Part shown: one piece after another, positions 25,967 to 34,693 of the stretch | Layout: each line of letters begins with the position of its first letter | Position numbering within the stretch: position 1 is the stretch's first letter | From: a bacterium | GTDB lineage: Bacteria > Actinomycetota > Acidimicrobiia > Spongiisociales > UBA5794 | DNA length: 48,936 nucleotides | Assembly: GCA_024226255.1 (NCBI GenBank) | Contig: JAAELU010000403.1 | Coordinates: 1-48,936 of the forward strand | Direction: 5' to 3' | The notes under the pieces: generated by a model | Told to the model about the DNA's origin: nothing | Seen by the model: only the letters and a program-made list of their open reading frames with translations | The model's database searches: none | Translations under genes and position numbers: made by a program

Positions 25967-26907
25967 GATGCGACCTTCTCCACGGCCCGCAGAATTGCAC
26001 TGCGGGCACGTGGATTGTTCTCGATCTCTTGAGGTGTCGGCCGCATTGCCTTGCGGGTCAGCCGGCGCAACTCGGCAACTGTGCCGCATGCGCATACCGG
26101 CAGGTCAGGCGGGCACGTGCAGCCGACTGTGCCTTCTGCAAAACGCCGCTTCACGATTCGATCCTCGAGGCTGTGATAGGAAATCACGACAATGCGGCCT
26201 CCCGGTCGAATGGCATCGATGGCGGCATCGAGGCCGGAGCGAAGCGCCGCCAGCTCTCCATTGACAGCGATGCGGAGCGCTTGGAAGGTGCGTCGAGCGG
26301 GGTGCTTCCGCCTGCGGGCGGCAGCGGGGACTGCATCGGCAACAACGCGCCCCAACTCGGCGGTGTCTGCATGGGGGCGTGCCTTGACGACCGCATTGGC
26401 GATACGCCAGGCGAATCGTTCCTCGCCGTAGTCGCGCAGGACCCTGGCGATCTCGTCGGCCGACCAGTGATTGACGATATCGGCCGCACTATGAGTTGCG
26501 TCGGGACCCATTCGCATGTCGAGCGGGCCAGAAGAGTGATACGAGAAGCCGCGGACAGCAGTGTCGAGCTGGTGTGAGGACACCCCAAGATCAAAGAGTG
26601 CGCCAGCAAGATCCCCACTAGGTACCTCGTGGGCGAGAATCTTCTCCAGGTCGCCGAAATTGGCCGCTACCAGGTGAAGTGCCGGATCGTCGAGCCCTAC
26701 CGGGACCCGTGTTATCGCGTCGAGATCCCGGTCGATGCCCAGGACGCGCAATTCTGGATTCGATTGCAGCAAGGCGGCGGTATGGCCTCCCCCACCGTAC
26801 GTCGCGTCGACGAGAAGCCCCGTCGTCCCCCGAAAAAGCGACAGCACTTCGTCCACCATCACCGGCCGGTGATAGCTGTAGCTGTTCGGTGTTGCAGTCT
26901 GATTCAT
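25963..26907 (-). CDS. rsmH: 16S rRNA (cytosine1402-N4)-methyltransferase RsmH
   Basis: RsmH (MraW) methylates N4 of C1402 in the decoding centre of 16S rRNA. I use the ATG at 26907, preceded by a run of six G at Shine-Dalgarno distance; a TTG two codons upstream is possible. The product is 314 residues. Motifs are HRPVMVDEVL at the start, the AdoMet-binding DATYGGGGHTAALL, GVSSHQLDTAVRGFSY, and the C-terminal ISYHSLEDRIVKRRF. It is the second gene of the dcw cluster, 165 bp after mraZ. Confidence 0.96.
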   Translation of the reverse strand: MNQTATPNSYSYHRPVMVDEVLSLFRGTTGLLVDATYGGGGHTAALLQSNPELRVLGIDRDLDAITRVPVGLDDPALHLVAANFGDLEKILAHEVPSGDLAGALFDLGVSSHQLDTAVRGFSYHSSGPLDMRMGPDATHSAADIVNHWSADEIARVLRDYGEERFAWRIANAVVKARPHADTAELGRVVADAVPAAARRRKHPARRTFQALRIAVNGELAALRSGLDAAIDAIRPGGRIVVISYHSLEDRIVKRRFAEGTVGCTCPPDLPVCACGTVAELRRLTRKAMRPTPQEIENNPRARSAILRAVEKVAS

Positions 26908-27072
26908 TGTCAACCCCCCGGAGCGCTGGCGCCATGCTGAAAGCGGGCGGAGTAAGGGGCCTTCCAGATGGCATCCGGGGGGTTGACGATGAGCCAGACC
27001 TCGTTTCGTTGGTTGTGTTTTCCGTGCTTGCGGTGGGTGAAAGTGGGGCGGAGGTGATTTGTGGTGTCGCCA

Positions 27073-27506
27073 TCAGATGTCGCCACCCTCGCTGAGGACT
27101 TCTTCGATTCCCGAGTAGAGCTCGTCGGCTTCCGCGGCAACGTCGCGCCAGGTTGTGGTCGACCAAATCTCGATGTAGTCGGCCACACCGACCACTGTGA
27201 CGTCCTTGTCCAGCGCGGCGTAGGTTCGAAGTGTTTCCGGAATGGCGATGCGACCCTGCTTGTCGAGACCCTGATCGCTGGCACCCGCAAAGAAAGACCT
27301 CGAGAAGTTCCGTGATCGTCGATCCGTACGTGGCAGCTTGGCGACCTTCGCCATTTCCTGCTCCCAGCCCTCATCGTGAACACGTAGAGACAGTTCTCTT
27401 GGCCCTTGGTGATGACGCAGCCATTTTCCAGAGAGTCGCGGAACTTGCGCGGCAGAACGACTCGTCCCTTGTCGTCCAATGCGTGCTGGTATTCCCCGAG
27501 AAACAC
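27073..27506 (-). pseudogene. mraZ: mraZ split by a -1 frameshift (transcriptional regulator MraZ)
   Basis: MraZ is the DNA-binding regulator of the dcw cluster. The GTG at 27506 opens a frame with the first SpoVT/AbrB-like half ([18 protein letters not shown], then CLYVFT). After about codon 44, at 27375-27376, the continuation lies in another frame: [15 protein letters not shown], then the second AbrB-like half with [13 protein letters not shown], ending at 27073. Inserting one base, or a -1 slip, at that point restores about 145 residues, the normal MraZ length. Both halves are otherwise intact and conserved-looking. I see no classical slippery heptamer, so a sequencing or assembly error or a recent inactivation are the likely reasons. 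Confidence 0.88.
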
Positions 27507-27536
27507 GCTTACCCAGTCCCGTCTCTAGTTGATCAT

Positions 27537-27616
27537 CTCCCACGAGGACCCACTTTGCTCCCTTTCGCGCCACTTGTCAACTACTTCCCCCCCATTGCGC
27601 CCCTTTTTGCCCCCAA
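27537..27616 (-). promoter_or_regulatory. MraZ-box operator array and dcw promoter region
   Basis: Read on the minus strand, G-rich blocks recur every 10 bp from 27616 down to 27537. The last four, 27576-27537, carry GTGGC, AGGGA, GTGGG and GTGGG at the same position of each decamer. Three more upstream blocks carry GGGGC, GGGGC and GGGGG in phase; only 27586-27577 breaks the pattern. MraZ is known to bind TGGG-type direct repeats with 10-bp spacing upstream of its own gene. A TTGACA at 27580-27575 is a candidate -35 box within the array; no convincing -10 is seen. The proximal box ends about 30 bp before the mraZ start. Confidence 0.85.
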
Positions 27617-27880
27617 TCGACGGATTTTCCGCCCCGGGGGGCGTTTCTGAGGCCTCATCGAGTTGTCAGCGGTTCGGTCGCGGGTGTGCCCCGGGTCTGG
27701 CGGCCTGGCCCCTTTGGGCACCATTCATCGCGGCTGTTGATGAGCCCAGCTATCTGCGACATCTGGCTGAAATCATCCGAAAGTCCCTACCCAGGGCAGC
27801 CCACTCGATCCATATTGAGGTGGTCGGGCTGACGGACACATCGAGTCCAGCCGGGCCGAGCGAGGAGACAGAAGAGGAAA
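27617..27880. other. Divergent intergenic region between dcw operator and Ca2+ ATPase
   Basis: These 264 bp separate the MraZ boxes from the plus-strand ATPase. I see a GC-rich palindromic patch (GCCCCGGGGGGC at 27631-27642) but no credible reading frame, tRNA or terminator. The ATPase promoter must lie here. The only clear signal is a Shine-Dalgarno AGAGGA just before the TTG at 27881. Confidence 0.5.
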
Positions 27881-30601
27881 TTGGCAACGGTCCTGCCCGA
27901 GAGTCACCACTGGTGGGCCGACGCCCCTGAGGAAATCGTCGCCCAGCTCGCGACCGACGCATCGGCCGGCCTGACCGTCGCCGAGGTGGCGGAGAGGCAG
28001 GCTCGGTACGGCCTCAACGAACTCAGCGAGGAACCGACCACTCCCCCGTGGCGCATCTTCCTGACCCAGTTCGCCAACACCATGATCGTGGTGTTGCTAG
28101 CTGCCGCTGCGATCATGATTGCCATTGGCGAGCCCGCCGACGCCATCGTCATTGGGGCGATCGTCATCCTCAACGCGGCTATCGGCTTCTTCCAGGAATA
28201 CCGAGCCGAACAAGCCATGGCCGCACTGAGAACAATGGCCGCTCCCAACGCACGAGTGGTCCGGGACGGCGTCGAGCAGACCATCGCGGCTACAGAGCTG
28301 GTGCCGGGCGACGTCGTCGCCTTTGACGCCGGTGACATCGTTGCCGCCGACGTCCGGCTCACCGAGTGCCCCAACCTACGGGTCAACGAATCCGCTCTGA
28401 CCGGCGAATCCGTTCCGGTCGACAAGACCGACGAGACAATGGCGATCGAATCCGGTGAACTCGTCGGCGACCGTCGCAACATGGTCTTCAAGGGAACGTC
28501 GATCGTGTACGGCCGAGCTCGAGGAATCGTTGTGGCCACCGCTATGGCCACCGCACTCGGACAGATCGCCGGCCTCCTGCAAACGCACCAGGCACCTCGC
28601 ACACCACTGCAACGGCGGCTGGCAGTATTGGGCCGCTGGCTGGCCGCAACCGCCATCGCAATCTGCCTCGTCGTCTTCACCGTGGGCGTGCTGCGCGGTG
28701 AAGACGTTGAAGTCATGTTCCTCACGGCGGTCAGCCTGGCAGTTGCCGCCATACCGGAGGCCCTGCCGGCCGTCGTGACGATCGGGCTGGCGCTGGGGGC
28801 CCAACGAATGATCCGGCACAACGCACTGATCCGAAAGCTCCCCGCCGTCGAGACATTGGGATCGGTGACGGTTATCTGCACCGATAAGACGGGCACCCTC
28901 ACCGAAGGCAGGATGCTTGTCGAGAGGCTGTGGACTCTCGACGGCATGCTGAATGTGACAGGGTCCGGATACCGGCCATCCGGCGATCTGATGACCGATG
29001 GCGTGGCAACCGCGGTCGCCCCCGACTCTCCCCTTGCCTCGCTGCTGAAGGCGGCCGCGCTCTGCAACGACGCCGTTCTCGTACCACCAACGACTGGTGA
29101 CGAGGAGTGGAGCATCGTGGGCGATCCGACCGAAGGAGCGCTCCTCGCCGCCGCCAGCAAGGTTGGCTTCGACCGGGAGCGAATGAACCAGGAGTACCCG
29201 CGGACCGCAGAGATCCCATTCGACTCTGAGCGGAAGCGCATGGTGACGATTCACCGCTCAGGAGATGGCCCGGGCTGGCTGGTTGCCACCAAGGGAGCAG
29301 TGGAAGCCACGATCGACGCAGTTGTTCGCGTCGCCTCACAGGACGGGGAGCTTCCAGTCACCGATTCCCTCCGTGAGAAGGTGCTGGCTGCGACCTCCGC
29401 GTTTGCCGCCGACGGCTATCGCGTGTTGGCGATAGCCGGACGGACCGGTCATGACGGTGAACTGACGGACATCCTGGAGGCCGAACGCGACTTGGTCCTA
29501 TATGGTTTGGCGGCGATGGCGGACCCGCCTCGCGCAGAATCCCGGCACGCCATTGCGGCCTGCCGGACTGCCGGCATCGAGGTAGTGATGATCACCGGCG
29601 ATCACCCTGCGACCGGAAAAGCGATCGCCGGCAGGCTCCACATTCTCGATGGCGACCAAGAAGTCATGACCGGTACCGAGCTGGCGGCACAGCCGGCCGG
29701 CGGTCTGGCAGAGCAAGTGTCGAACATCGCCGTCTACGCCCGCACCTCTCCCGAACAGAAGCTCGACATTGTTCAAGCCTGGAAGAAGAACGGCGCCATC
29801 GTGGCGATGACCGGTGACGGCGTCAACGATGCGCCTGCCCTGCGGACGGCCGACATAGGTGTGGCGATGGGCGTCACCGGCACCGAGGTGGCCAAGGAAG
29901 CTGCCGACATGGTGCTTACTGACGACAACTTCGCCTCGATCGTGACGGCAGTCGGCGAGGGTCGCCGGATATACGACAATATCCGCCGTTTTGTGCGCTA
30001 CACCCTTACATCGAATGCCGGGGAGATCTGGGTCATGTTCCTCGGACCATTCGTCGGCCTGCCGCTTCCCCTCCAGCCGGTCCAGATCCTGTGGATCAAC
30101 CTCGTCACCGATGGATTCCCCGGCCTGGCGCTCGGTATCGAACCGGCCGAGCCCGACATCATGGACCGCAAGCCACGACCACCAGATGAGAGCATCTTTG
30201 CCCAAGGGGTATGGCAACAGGTGCTGTTCATCGGACTGCTGATGGGATTCCTGACTCTCGGAGTCGGTTTGTGGGGCGAGGCGACCGATCGTCCATGGCA
30301 AACGATGATCTTCACGACCTTGGCTCTCCTGCAGCTCGGCAACGCATTCGCCTTGCGGTCGGAACGCCAGTCCCTATTCACCCAAGGCGTCATGACCAAC
30401 AAGCCGCTCCTGTGGACTGTGGTGGTGACGCTGGCCATTCAAGTCGTGATCGTCTACTGGGGACCGCTGCAGAACCTGCTCCACACCGAGGCCCTTTCGG
30501 CATTTGAGCTTCTGGTGGTGGGTGTTGTTTCGACTGGTGTCTTTGCTGCAGTCGAGCTCGAGAAGTGGGTACGGCGCCGATCAGCGGTAAGGCAGAGTTG
30601 A
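27881..30601 (+). CDS. P-type (type II) Ca2+-transporting ATPase
   Basis: This ATP-driven cation pump should export Ca2+ from the cytoplasm. The product is 906 residues, starting at a TTG at 27881 with AGAGGA upstream. Domains run: cation ATPase N-terminal segment, M1-M2, actuator domain with LTGESVPV, M3-M4 with PEALP at 292-296, the phosphorylation site DKTGTLT with Asp335, the nucleotide domain, the hinge [12 protein letters not shown], and M5-M10. M5 carries SNAGE and M6 carries NLVTDG, which keep the Asn, Glu, Thr and Asp that form calcium sites in SERCA/PMR1 pumps. Specificity for Ca2+ over Mn2+ or Na+ is inferred from these residues and from the CaCA exchanger gene 61 bp downstream. 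Confidence 0.92.
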   Translation: MATVLPESHHWWADAPEEIVAQLATDASAGLTVAEVAERQARYGLNELSEEPTTPPWRIFLTQFANTMIVVLLAAAAIMIAIGEPADAIVIGAIVILNAAIGFFQEYRAEQAMAALRTMAAPNARVVRDGVEQTIAATELVPGDVVAFDAGDIVAADVRLTECPNLRVNESALTGESVPVDKTDETMAIESGELVGDRRNMVFKGTSIVYGRARGIVVATAMATALGQIAGLLQTHQAPRTPLQRRLAVLGRWLAATAIAICLVVFTVGVLRGEDVEVMFLTAVSLAVAAIPEALPAVVTIGLALGAQRMIRHNALIRKLPAVETLGSVTVICTDKTGTLTEGRMLVERLWTLDGMLNVTGSGYRPSGDLMTDGVATAVAPDSPLASLLKAAALCNDAVLVPPTTGDEEWSIVGDPTEGALLAAASKVGFDRERMNQEYPRTAEIPFDSERKRMVTIHRSGDGPGWLVATKGAVEATIDAVVRVASQDGELPVTDSLREKVLAATSAFAADGYRVLAIAGRTGHDGELTDILEAERDLVLYGLAAMADPPRAESRHAIAACRTAGIEVVMITGDHPATGKAIAGRLHILDGDQEVMTGTELAAQPAGGLAEQVSNIAVYARTSPEQKLDIVQAWKKNGAIVAMTGDGVNDAPALRTADIGVAMGVTGTEVAKEAADMVLTDDNFASIVTAVGEGRRIYDNIRRFVRYTLTSNAGEIWVMFLGPFVGLPLPLQPVQILWINLVTDGFPGLALGIEPAEPDIMDRKPRPPDESIFAQGVWQQVLFIGLLMGFLTLGVGLWGEATDRPWQTMIFTTLALLQLGNAFALRSERQSLFTQGVMTNKPLLWTVVVTLAIQVVIVYWGPLQNLLHTEALSAFELLVVGVVSTGVFAAVELEKWVRRRSAVRQS

Positions 30602-30662
30602 CCATGGGCCCTCGTGCTAGTCGAGCCACAGTCCTCGAGATCTCGACAAGCGAGCCCAACTC

Positions 30663-31595
30663 ATGATCGCCTGGTGGATCGCCGTGCTGGTGATCGGTCT
30701 TGCAGCGGCAATCCTCGGCAGCAGCCGGGCGGTGACGTACGCCTCCGAACTGGCGTACAGCTACCCCGTCTCGCCATTCATCATCGGCGCCGTGATCGTC
30801 GCCATCGGAACCGATCTCCCCGAGATAGCAAATAGTGTCGTTGGCGCTCTGGCCGGTGAAGGCGACTTCGCTGCCGGCAACGCCACGGGGTCGACAATCA
30901 CGCAGATGACGCTCGTCCTTGGAATACTCCCCCTCGTCGGCGGCACCATCGCCATTGGACGACAGCGCATCGCTCTGCCGGGCGCTCTGATGGTCGGCGG
31001 GTTGCTGCTCGGCGCTCTCTTCGGTGCCGACAGCAGCCTCACGAGGCTCGAGGGGCTGGTGCTCGTGGCCTTCTGGCTGGCAAGCACGGTGCTCATCTAT
31101 CGGAAGACTCCGGTCGCAGGCGAGCCGACGATGGTCGCGTTCGAACGGAGACTGGCTCGGGCGATCGGTGGACTGCTGGCCGCCCTCGCCGTCGTCGGCG
31201 TCGGCGCCACGGCAGCCGTCACAGCATTCCTCGAGATCGCCGAGCAACTCGACGTTCCCATCTTCCTCATCTCATTCTTCGCCGCGTCAATCGGATCGTC
31301 GCTGCCTGAGCTGGTTGTCGACATCACGGCAGTTCGTCGGGGGGAAAGGGATCTCGCCATCGGCGACATCTTCGGCTCGTCGCTGATCGACGCCACACTC
31401 GTCATGGGGATCGGGCCGGCACTGCGCACACTGACGGTGGACGGCACCCTGGTGGTGACAACGGGAATCGTGGGTGCCGCCATAGTGGCCGCGCTCACCA
31501 TCACACTCGCTCGCCGGCACCACCACGACTGGGTGACGGGAGTCGGCCTTCTTCTCATCTACGCCGCGTTGTATCCGCTCATGATGAGCATTTGA
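30663..31595 (+). CDS. CaCA-family calcium/cation antiporter
   Basis: This is a membrane antiporter of the YrbG/CAX-like class that exchanges Ca2+ for Na+ or H+. The product is 310 residues with about ten membrane helices. The two alpha repeats of the family are plain: residues 42-86 with AIGTDLPEIANS and GNATGSTITQ, and residues 203-250 with SIGSSLPELVVDI and GDIFGSSLIDAT. The paired acidic residues are Glu54 and Glu216. It lies between the Ca2+ ATPase and the VTC-domain gene on the same strand, with gaps of 61 and 51 bp, so the two transporters are probably cotranscribed. The counter-ion cannot be decided from sequence. Confidence 0.92.
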   Translation: MIAWWIAVLVIGLAAAILGSSRAVTYASELAYSYPVSPFIIGAVIVAIGTDLPEIANSVVGALAGEGDFAAGNATGSTITQMTLVLGILPLVGGTIAIGRQRIALPGALMVGGLLLGALFGADSSLTRLEGLVLVAFWLASTVLIYRKTPVAGEPTMVAFERRLARAIGGLLAALAVVGVGATAAVTAFLEIAEQLDVPIFLISFFAASIGSSLPELVVDITAVRRGERDLAIGDIFGSSLIDATLVMGIGPALRTLTVDGTLVVTTGIVGAAIVAALTITLARRHHHDWVTGVGLLLIYAALYPLMMSI

Positions 31596-31646
31596 TGCTC
31601 TGACCATCCATCGCAGATTTCCGTCCCGCCGGTATCGTCCCTGACC

Positions 31647-32420
31647 ATGGTGGCGACGCCCGATGCGCTCTCTTCGCTCCGGTCATTCAACCGGTTCGAA
31701 CTCAAGTATTTGATCGGCCGCGATCAGATCGGCGCCGTCCGCTCCGATCTGTCGAACAACCTCGACCCCGATCCGCACAGCCCGGACGGTGCCTACGCAG
31801 TCTGGAGCCGTTACTACGACACGGCAGATTTCAAGTTCTACTGGGAGAAGATCGACGGCATTCGCTTCCGCCGCAAGCTACGCATTCGACATTACGGCGA
31901 CCCCACCTCGATCTCTGACGAGGAGCCTGTCTTTGTCGAGATCAAGCAACGTGTCAACCGAGTCACCCAGAAGCGCCGTGTCCGATTGCCTTACACAGCA
32001 GCCCTGGCGCTGTGTGATGAGCACGTCCTTCCCGAGCTCACCCAGCACGCCGAGCGAGTGATTGCAGAAGAGGTCCTGACGTTGTCGTCGGGACTCGACC
32101 TGCGGGCGACAACGATCGTCGGCTATCGACGCCAGGCGCTGGTTGGGCGCCGGACCGACGGCGGTCTGCGGATCACGTTCGACACGTTGATTCGGGGTCG
32201 CAAGACGGATCTCGATTTGGCGGCCGGCGTGGAAACCCCATCAATCGTCTCTCCACAAATGGTCATTGTCGAGGTAAAGGTCAACGAGCGGGTTCCGTAT
32301 TGGCTCACCGAGAAGATTGCGCGCCACAACATGCAACTAGTCAGGATCTCAAAGTACTGCACGAGCGTCGAAGGGAAACCGCCGCTTGCTTTGCGGCAAC
32401 GAGTCGAGGACACAGCATGA
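31647..32420 (+). CDS. VTC-domain (polyphosphate polymerase-like) protein
   Basis: The VTC domain is the polyphosphate-polymerising catalytic module of the yeast vacuolar transporter chaperone, a tunnel fold of the CYTH superfamily. The product is 257 residues and consists of that domain alone. Tunnel-lining residues expected of the family are present: FELKY with Lys20, RFRRKLRIRHYG at 73-84, VEIK with Glu98 and Lys100, GYRRQAL at 159-165, LRITFD with Arg175 and Asp179, VEVK with Glu209 and Lys211, and SKY at 235-237. Its stop overlaps the start of the DUF4956 gene in ATGA. VTC/DUF4956 pairs are recurrent in bacteria. Catalytic activity is inferred from the residues; a regulatory or CotH-linked role is an alternative. 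Confidence 0.9.
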   Translation: MVATPDALSSLRSFNRFELKYLIGRDQIGAVRSDLSNNLDPDPHSPDGAYAVWSRYYDTADFKFYWEKIDGIRFRRKLRIRHYGDPTSISDEEPVFVEIKQRVNRVTQKRRVRLPYTAALALCDEHVLPELTQHAERVIAEEVLTLSSGLDLRATTIVGYRRQALVGRRTDGGLRITFDTLIRGRKTDLDLAAGVETPSIVSPQMVIVEVKVNERVPYWLTEKIARHNMQLVRISKYCTSVEGKPPLALRQRVEDTA

Positions 32421-33109
32421 TCATTGCTCAGACCATTTTCGAAAACGTTGACGACCTGACCGCAACATTCAGCGTTGGCGACGTCGCGATCTCGCTGGCA
32501 CTGTCAGCGTTGCTGACGATGGTCGTCGCATACGTGTACCGGGCAACCCACCACGGCGTTTCCTACAGCCAGTCGTACGTCCAAACGCTGGTGCTACTTG
32601 GCATCCTGGTGTCGCTGATAATGCTCGTCGTCGGCTCCAACATCGCACGAGCGTTCACCTTGGTCGGGGCGCTCTCCATCGTGCGGTTCCGCAATGCAGT
32701 CAAGGAGACCCGTGATGTCGGGTTCATCTTCTTTGCGATGGCGATCGGGATGGCGACCGGCACGCGGTTCTATCTGTTGGCCGCGATCGCGACCGTTGTC
32801 ATCTCGCTCATGGTGCTGATGATGGACCGGTTCAACATGTTCAGTCTCGACGTCACCAGCCAGGTTGTGAAGGTACAGCTACCTCCCGACACCGATCCGG
32901 CGGTGCTCGAACCGGCGTTCCTTGCGCATACGACCAAAGTCGAGCTCATCAGTGCCGAATCGATGCGAGGCGGAGCCCTCACCGAGCTGCTGTACACAGT
33001 TCGACTCAAACGAGGGTCAGCTCCCACGGCTCTGTTGAACGAGCTGCAAGCCAGGACCAGCGGACAGAAGGTGACTCTGCTGACCGGCTACGACCGCACC
33101 GACCTGTGA
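32417..33109 (+). CDS. DUF4956 membrane protein
   Basis: This is a conserved membrane protein of unknown function that commonly accompanies VTC-domain genes. The product is 230 residues, starting at the ATG at 32417 which overlaps the VTC stop by 4 bp. Four hydrophobic helices lie at about residues 20-45, 55-78, 80-100 and 105-130. The loop with GALSIVRFRNAVKETRD between helices is the most conserved-looking element and carries several basic residues. A soluble C-terminal domain follows from about residue 140. It may anchor or gate the polymerase at the membrane, by analogy with the yeast Vtc complex; that is inference. Confidence 0.88.
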   Translation: MIIAQTIFENVDDLTATFSVGDVAISLALSALLTMVVAYVYRATHHGVSYSQSYVQTLVLLGILVSLIMLVVGSNIARAFTLVGALSIVRFRNAVKETRDVGFIFFAMAIGMATGTRFYLLAAIATVVISLMVLMMDRFNMFSLDVTSQVVKVQLPPDTDPAVLEPAFLAHTTKVELISAESMRGGALTELLYTVRLKRGSAPTALLNELQARTSGQKVTLLTGYDRTDL

Positions 33110-33116
33110 TCAACGG

Positions 33117-33251
33117 ATGAACCAAACCTTTCTGTTGCGGCGCCATTGGAAGCTGCTGGCGTTGACTCTTGTCGTCATCATTCTGTTGGTGACCGTCTTT
33201 GGCGACGTCGAAATCTCGGTGCCGGAAATGTCGGGCACCACCACGGGTTAG
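33117..33251 (+). CDS. 44-residue single-helix membrane peptide
   Basis: A short frame runs from the ATG at 33117 to TAG at 33249-33251, 7 bp after the DUF4956 stop, with an ACGGATG context and no strong Shine-Dalgarno, as expected for translational coupling. The product begins with a basic segment (MNQTFLLRRHWK), continues with a hydrophobic stretch of about 18-20 residues, and ends in an acidic/Ser/Thr-rich tail (EISVPEMSGTTTG). The positive-inside rule predicts the N-terminus in the cytoplasm. I recognise no family. It could be a small subunit of the VTC/DUF4956 complex. It is short enough that chance cannot be fully excluded, but the position and amphipathic layout favour a real gene. Confidence 0.7.
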   Translation: MNQTFLLRRHWKLLALTLVVIILLVTVFGDVEISVPEMSGTTTG

Positions 33252-33279
33252 ATTCCCTGAGATTCAGCAAGGAGAGCCC

Positions 33280-33705
33280 ATGGGATGGAACGACACAATC
33301 ATTGACGAGTTCCGAGCCAGCGGTGGCGAGCGGGCGGGCAACTTCGCTCCCGGAAGCCTTCTGCTCTTGCACACGGTTGGCGCTCGATCGGGACAGCCGC
33401 GTGTGAATCCTCTGGTTCATCTCAAGGACGGCGAACGGTACCTGGTCGTAGCCTCATACGGCGGGGCCCCAACTCATCCTGCCTGGTACTTCAATGCGAA
33501 AGCCAGCCCGAACCTCACAATCGAAGTCGGCGGCGAGACCATCGATGTCACCGCGGAGACTCTCGAGCCCGCCGAAAGGGATGACGCCTACCGGCGCCTC
33601 GCCGAGAGGTATCCATTCTTCGCCGACTATGCCCTCAAGACCGATCGGGTTATTCCGGTCTTGGCGCTGACGCCCAGGAAGATCGAGCCTTCGCTAGGAC
33701 CATAA
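33280..33705 (+). CDS. Deazaflavin (F420)-dependent nitroreductase family protein
   Basis: The family (DDN-like split-barrel fold) uses reduced F420 to reduce quinones, nitro compounds or other substrates. The product is 141 residues starting at the ATG at 33280, with AAGGAG at 33269-33274. Visible family motifs are LLLLHTVGARSGQPRVNPLVHLKDGERYLVVAS (cut here into LLLLHTVGARSG and RVNPLVHL), GGAPTHPAWYFNAKASPN, and the C-terminal ERYPFFADY with VIPVLALT. It lies 28 bp after the small membrane peptide gene and its end overlaps the convergent ROK gene by 12 bp. The substrate is unknown. Confidence 0.9.
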   Translation: MGWNDTIIDEFRASGGERAGNFAPGSLLLLHTVGARSGQPRVNPLVHLKDGERYLVVASYGGAPTHPAWYFNAKASPNLTIEVGGETIDVTAETLEPAERDDAYRRLAERYPFFADYALKTDRVIPVLALTPRKIEPSLGP

Positions 33706-34587
33706 CCAGGCGGCGCCGCGCACCCCGCTCGAGTCGCCGTGAGTCGCCTTCGCCAGTCGGGTCAGAACCGTCGTCGAGAATACGTATTGGCCCCACAGAC
33801 GCGGAACCTCCTCATAAATCGAATCGATGTTGGAAACTCCGCCTCCGAGCACAATCACTTCAGGGTCAAGCACGTTGATCACCATTGCCAGACCACGCGC
33901 CAGCCGGTCGTAGTAGACCGTGAGTGTCTCTCGAGCGAGCCCGTCGCCGCCGGCGGCCGCCACCACAATCTCCGCCGACGATGCTGCGGCTCCCCCGCGT
34001 CGCACATGGTCGGCCGCCATTCCCGGCCCTGATAGATACAGTTCGACACATCCGCGCTTGCCGCAATAGCACTCTGGCCCCGGCACCTCGCTGGCGTGCA
34101 TCCAGGGCAGACGATTGTGCCCCCACTCCCCGGCGATGCGATTTGGCCCACCCACCAGAGACCCGTTGGCAACTACTCCGCCGCCGACACCCGTTCCGAG
34201 GATCACGCCGAATACCGGATCGGCGTTGGCTCCCGCACCGTCATGGGCTTCAGAAACTGTGAAACAATCGGCGTCGTTGGCGATCCGGATCTCGCGCTGC
34301 ATCGCCTTGGCCAGGTCGACGTCGAGAGGATGGCCGTTGAGGGCCACCGAATTGGAGTTCTTCAACAACCCTGAGACCGGATCGATCGCACCAGGCGTGC
34401 CGGCGCCGACCGTGATGGCTGGACCATATCGAGACTCGGCTTCCCCTACGACCTCGACGATGGCGGCAATGGCCGCCGGATAGTCGTTCTGGGGTGTCTC
34501 TCTTCGAATACGGCCGAGTTCGACGCCGTCGTCGTCGAGCGCCAAGGCCTCGATTTTTGTGCCGCCCAGATCAATTCCGATACGCAT
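33694..34587 (-). CDS. ROK-family sugar kinase
   Basis: ROK kinases phosphorylate hexoses such as glucose, fructose or N-acetylhexosamines with ATP. The product is 297 residues. The N-terminal phosphate-binding motif is DLGGTKIEA, followed by GAGTPGAID, NSNSVALNG, the sugar-binding NDADCFTVSE, LGTGVGGG, and the EWGHNRLP segment. The zinc site is complete: the His of GHNRL plus CYCGKRGCVE. LGGGVSN near the C-terminus completes the ROK signature. There is no DNA-binding N-terminal domain, so it is a kinase and not a repressor. The substrate is not determined; the motifs look closest to glucokinase/fructokinase (Mak)-type ROK proteins. Confidence 0.92.
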   Translation of the reverse strand: MRIGIDLGGTKIEALALDDDGVELGRIRRETPQNDYPAAIAAIVEVVGEAESRYGPAITVGAGTPGAIDPVSGLLKNSNSVALNGHPLDVDLAKAMQREIRIANDADCFTVSEAHDGAGANADPVFGVILGTGVGGGVVANGSLVGGPNRIAGEWGHNRLPWMHASEVPGPECYCGKRGCVELYLSGPGMAADHVRRGGAAASSAEIVVAAAGGDGLARETLTVYYDRLARGLAMVINVLDPEVIVLGGGVSNIDSIYEEVPRLWGQYVFSTTVLTRLAKATHGDSSGVRGAAWLWS

Positions 34588-34693
34588 CTGGGCATCGTAG
34601 GCGCCTATTTGTGCCAGTAATCGCTTAACGCTTCGCGCCGGTGGGCCGATCTAACTAGTGCGCGTCCGCATTGGCGCATCGGAAGGGTTCCTC

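Noticed and set aside
27507-27573. Upstream extension of the second mraZ frame to an ATG at 27573
   Set aside because: The extension reads the MraZ boxes and the first half of mraZ out of frame; its residues match nothing in MraZ, while the GTG at 27506 starts the true N-terminus.
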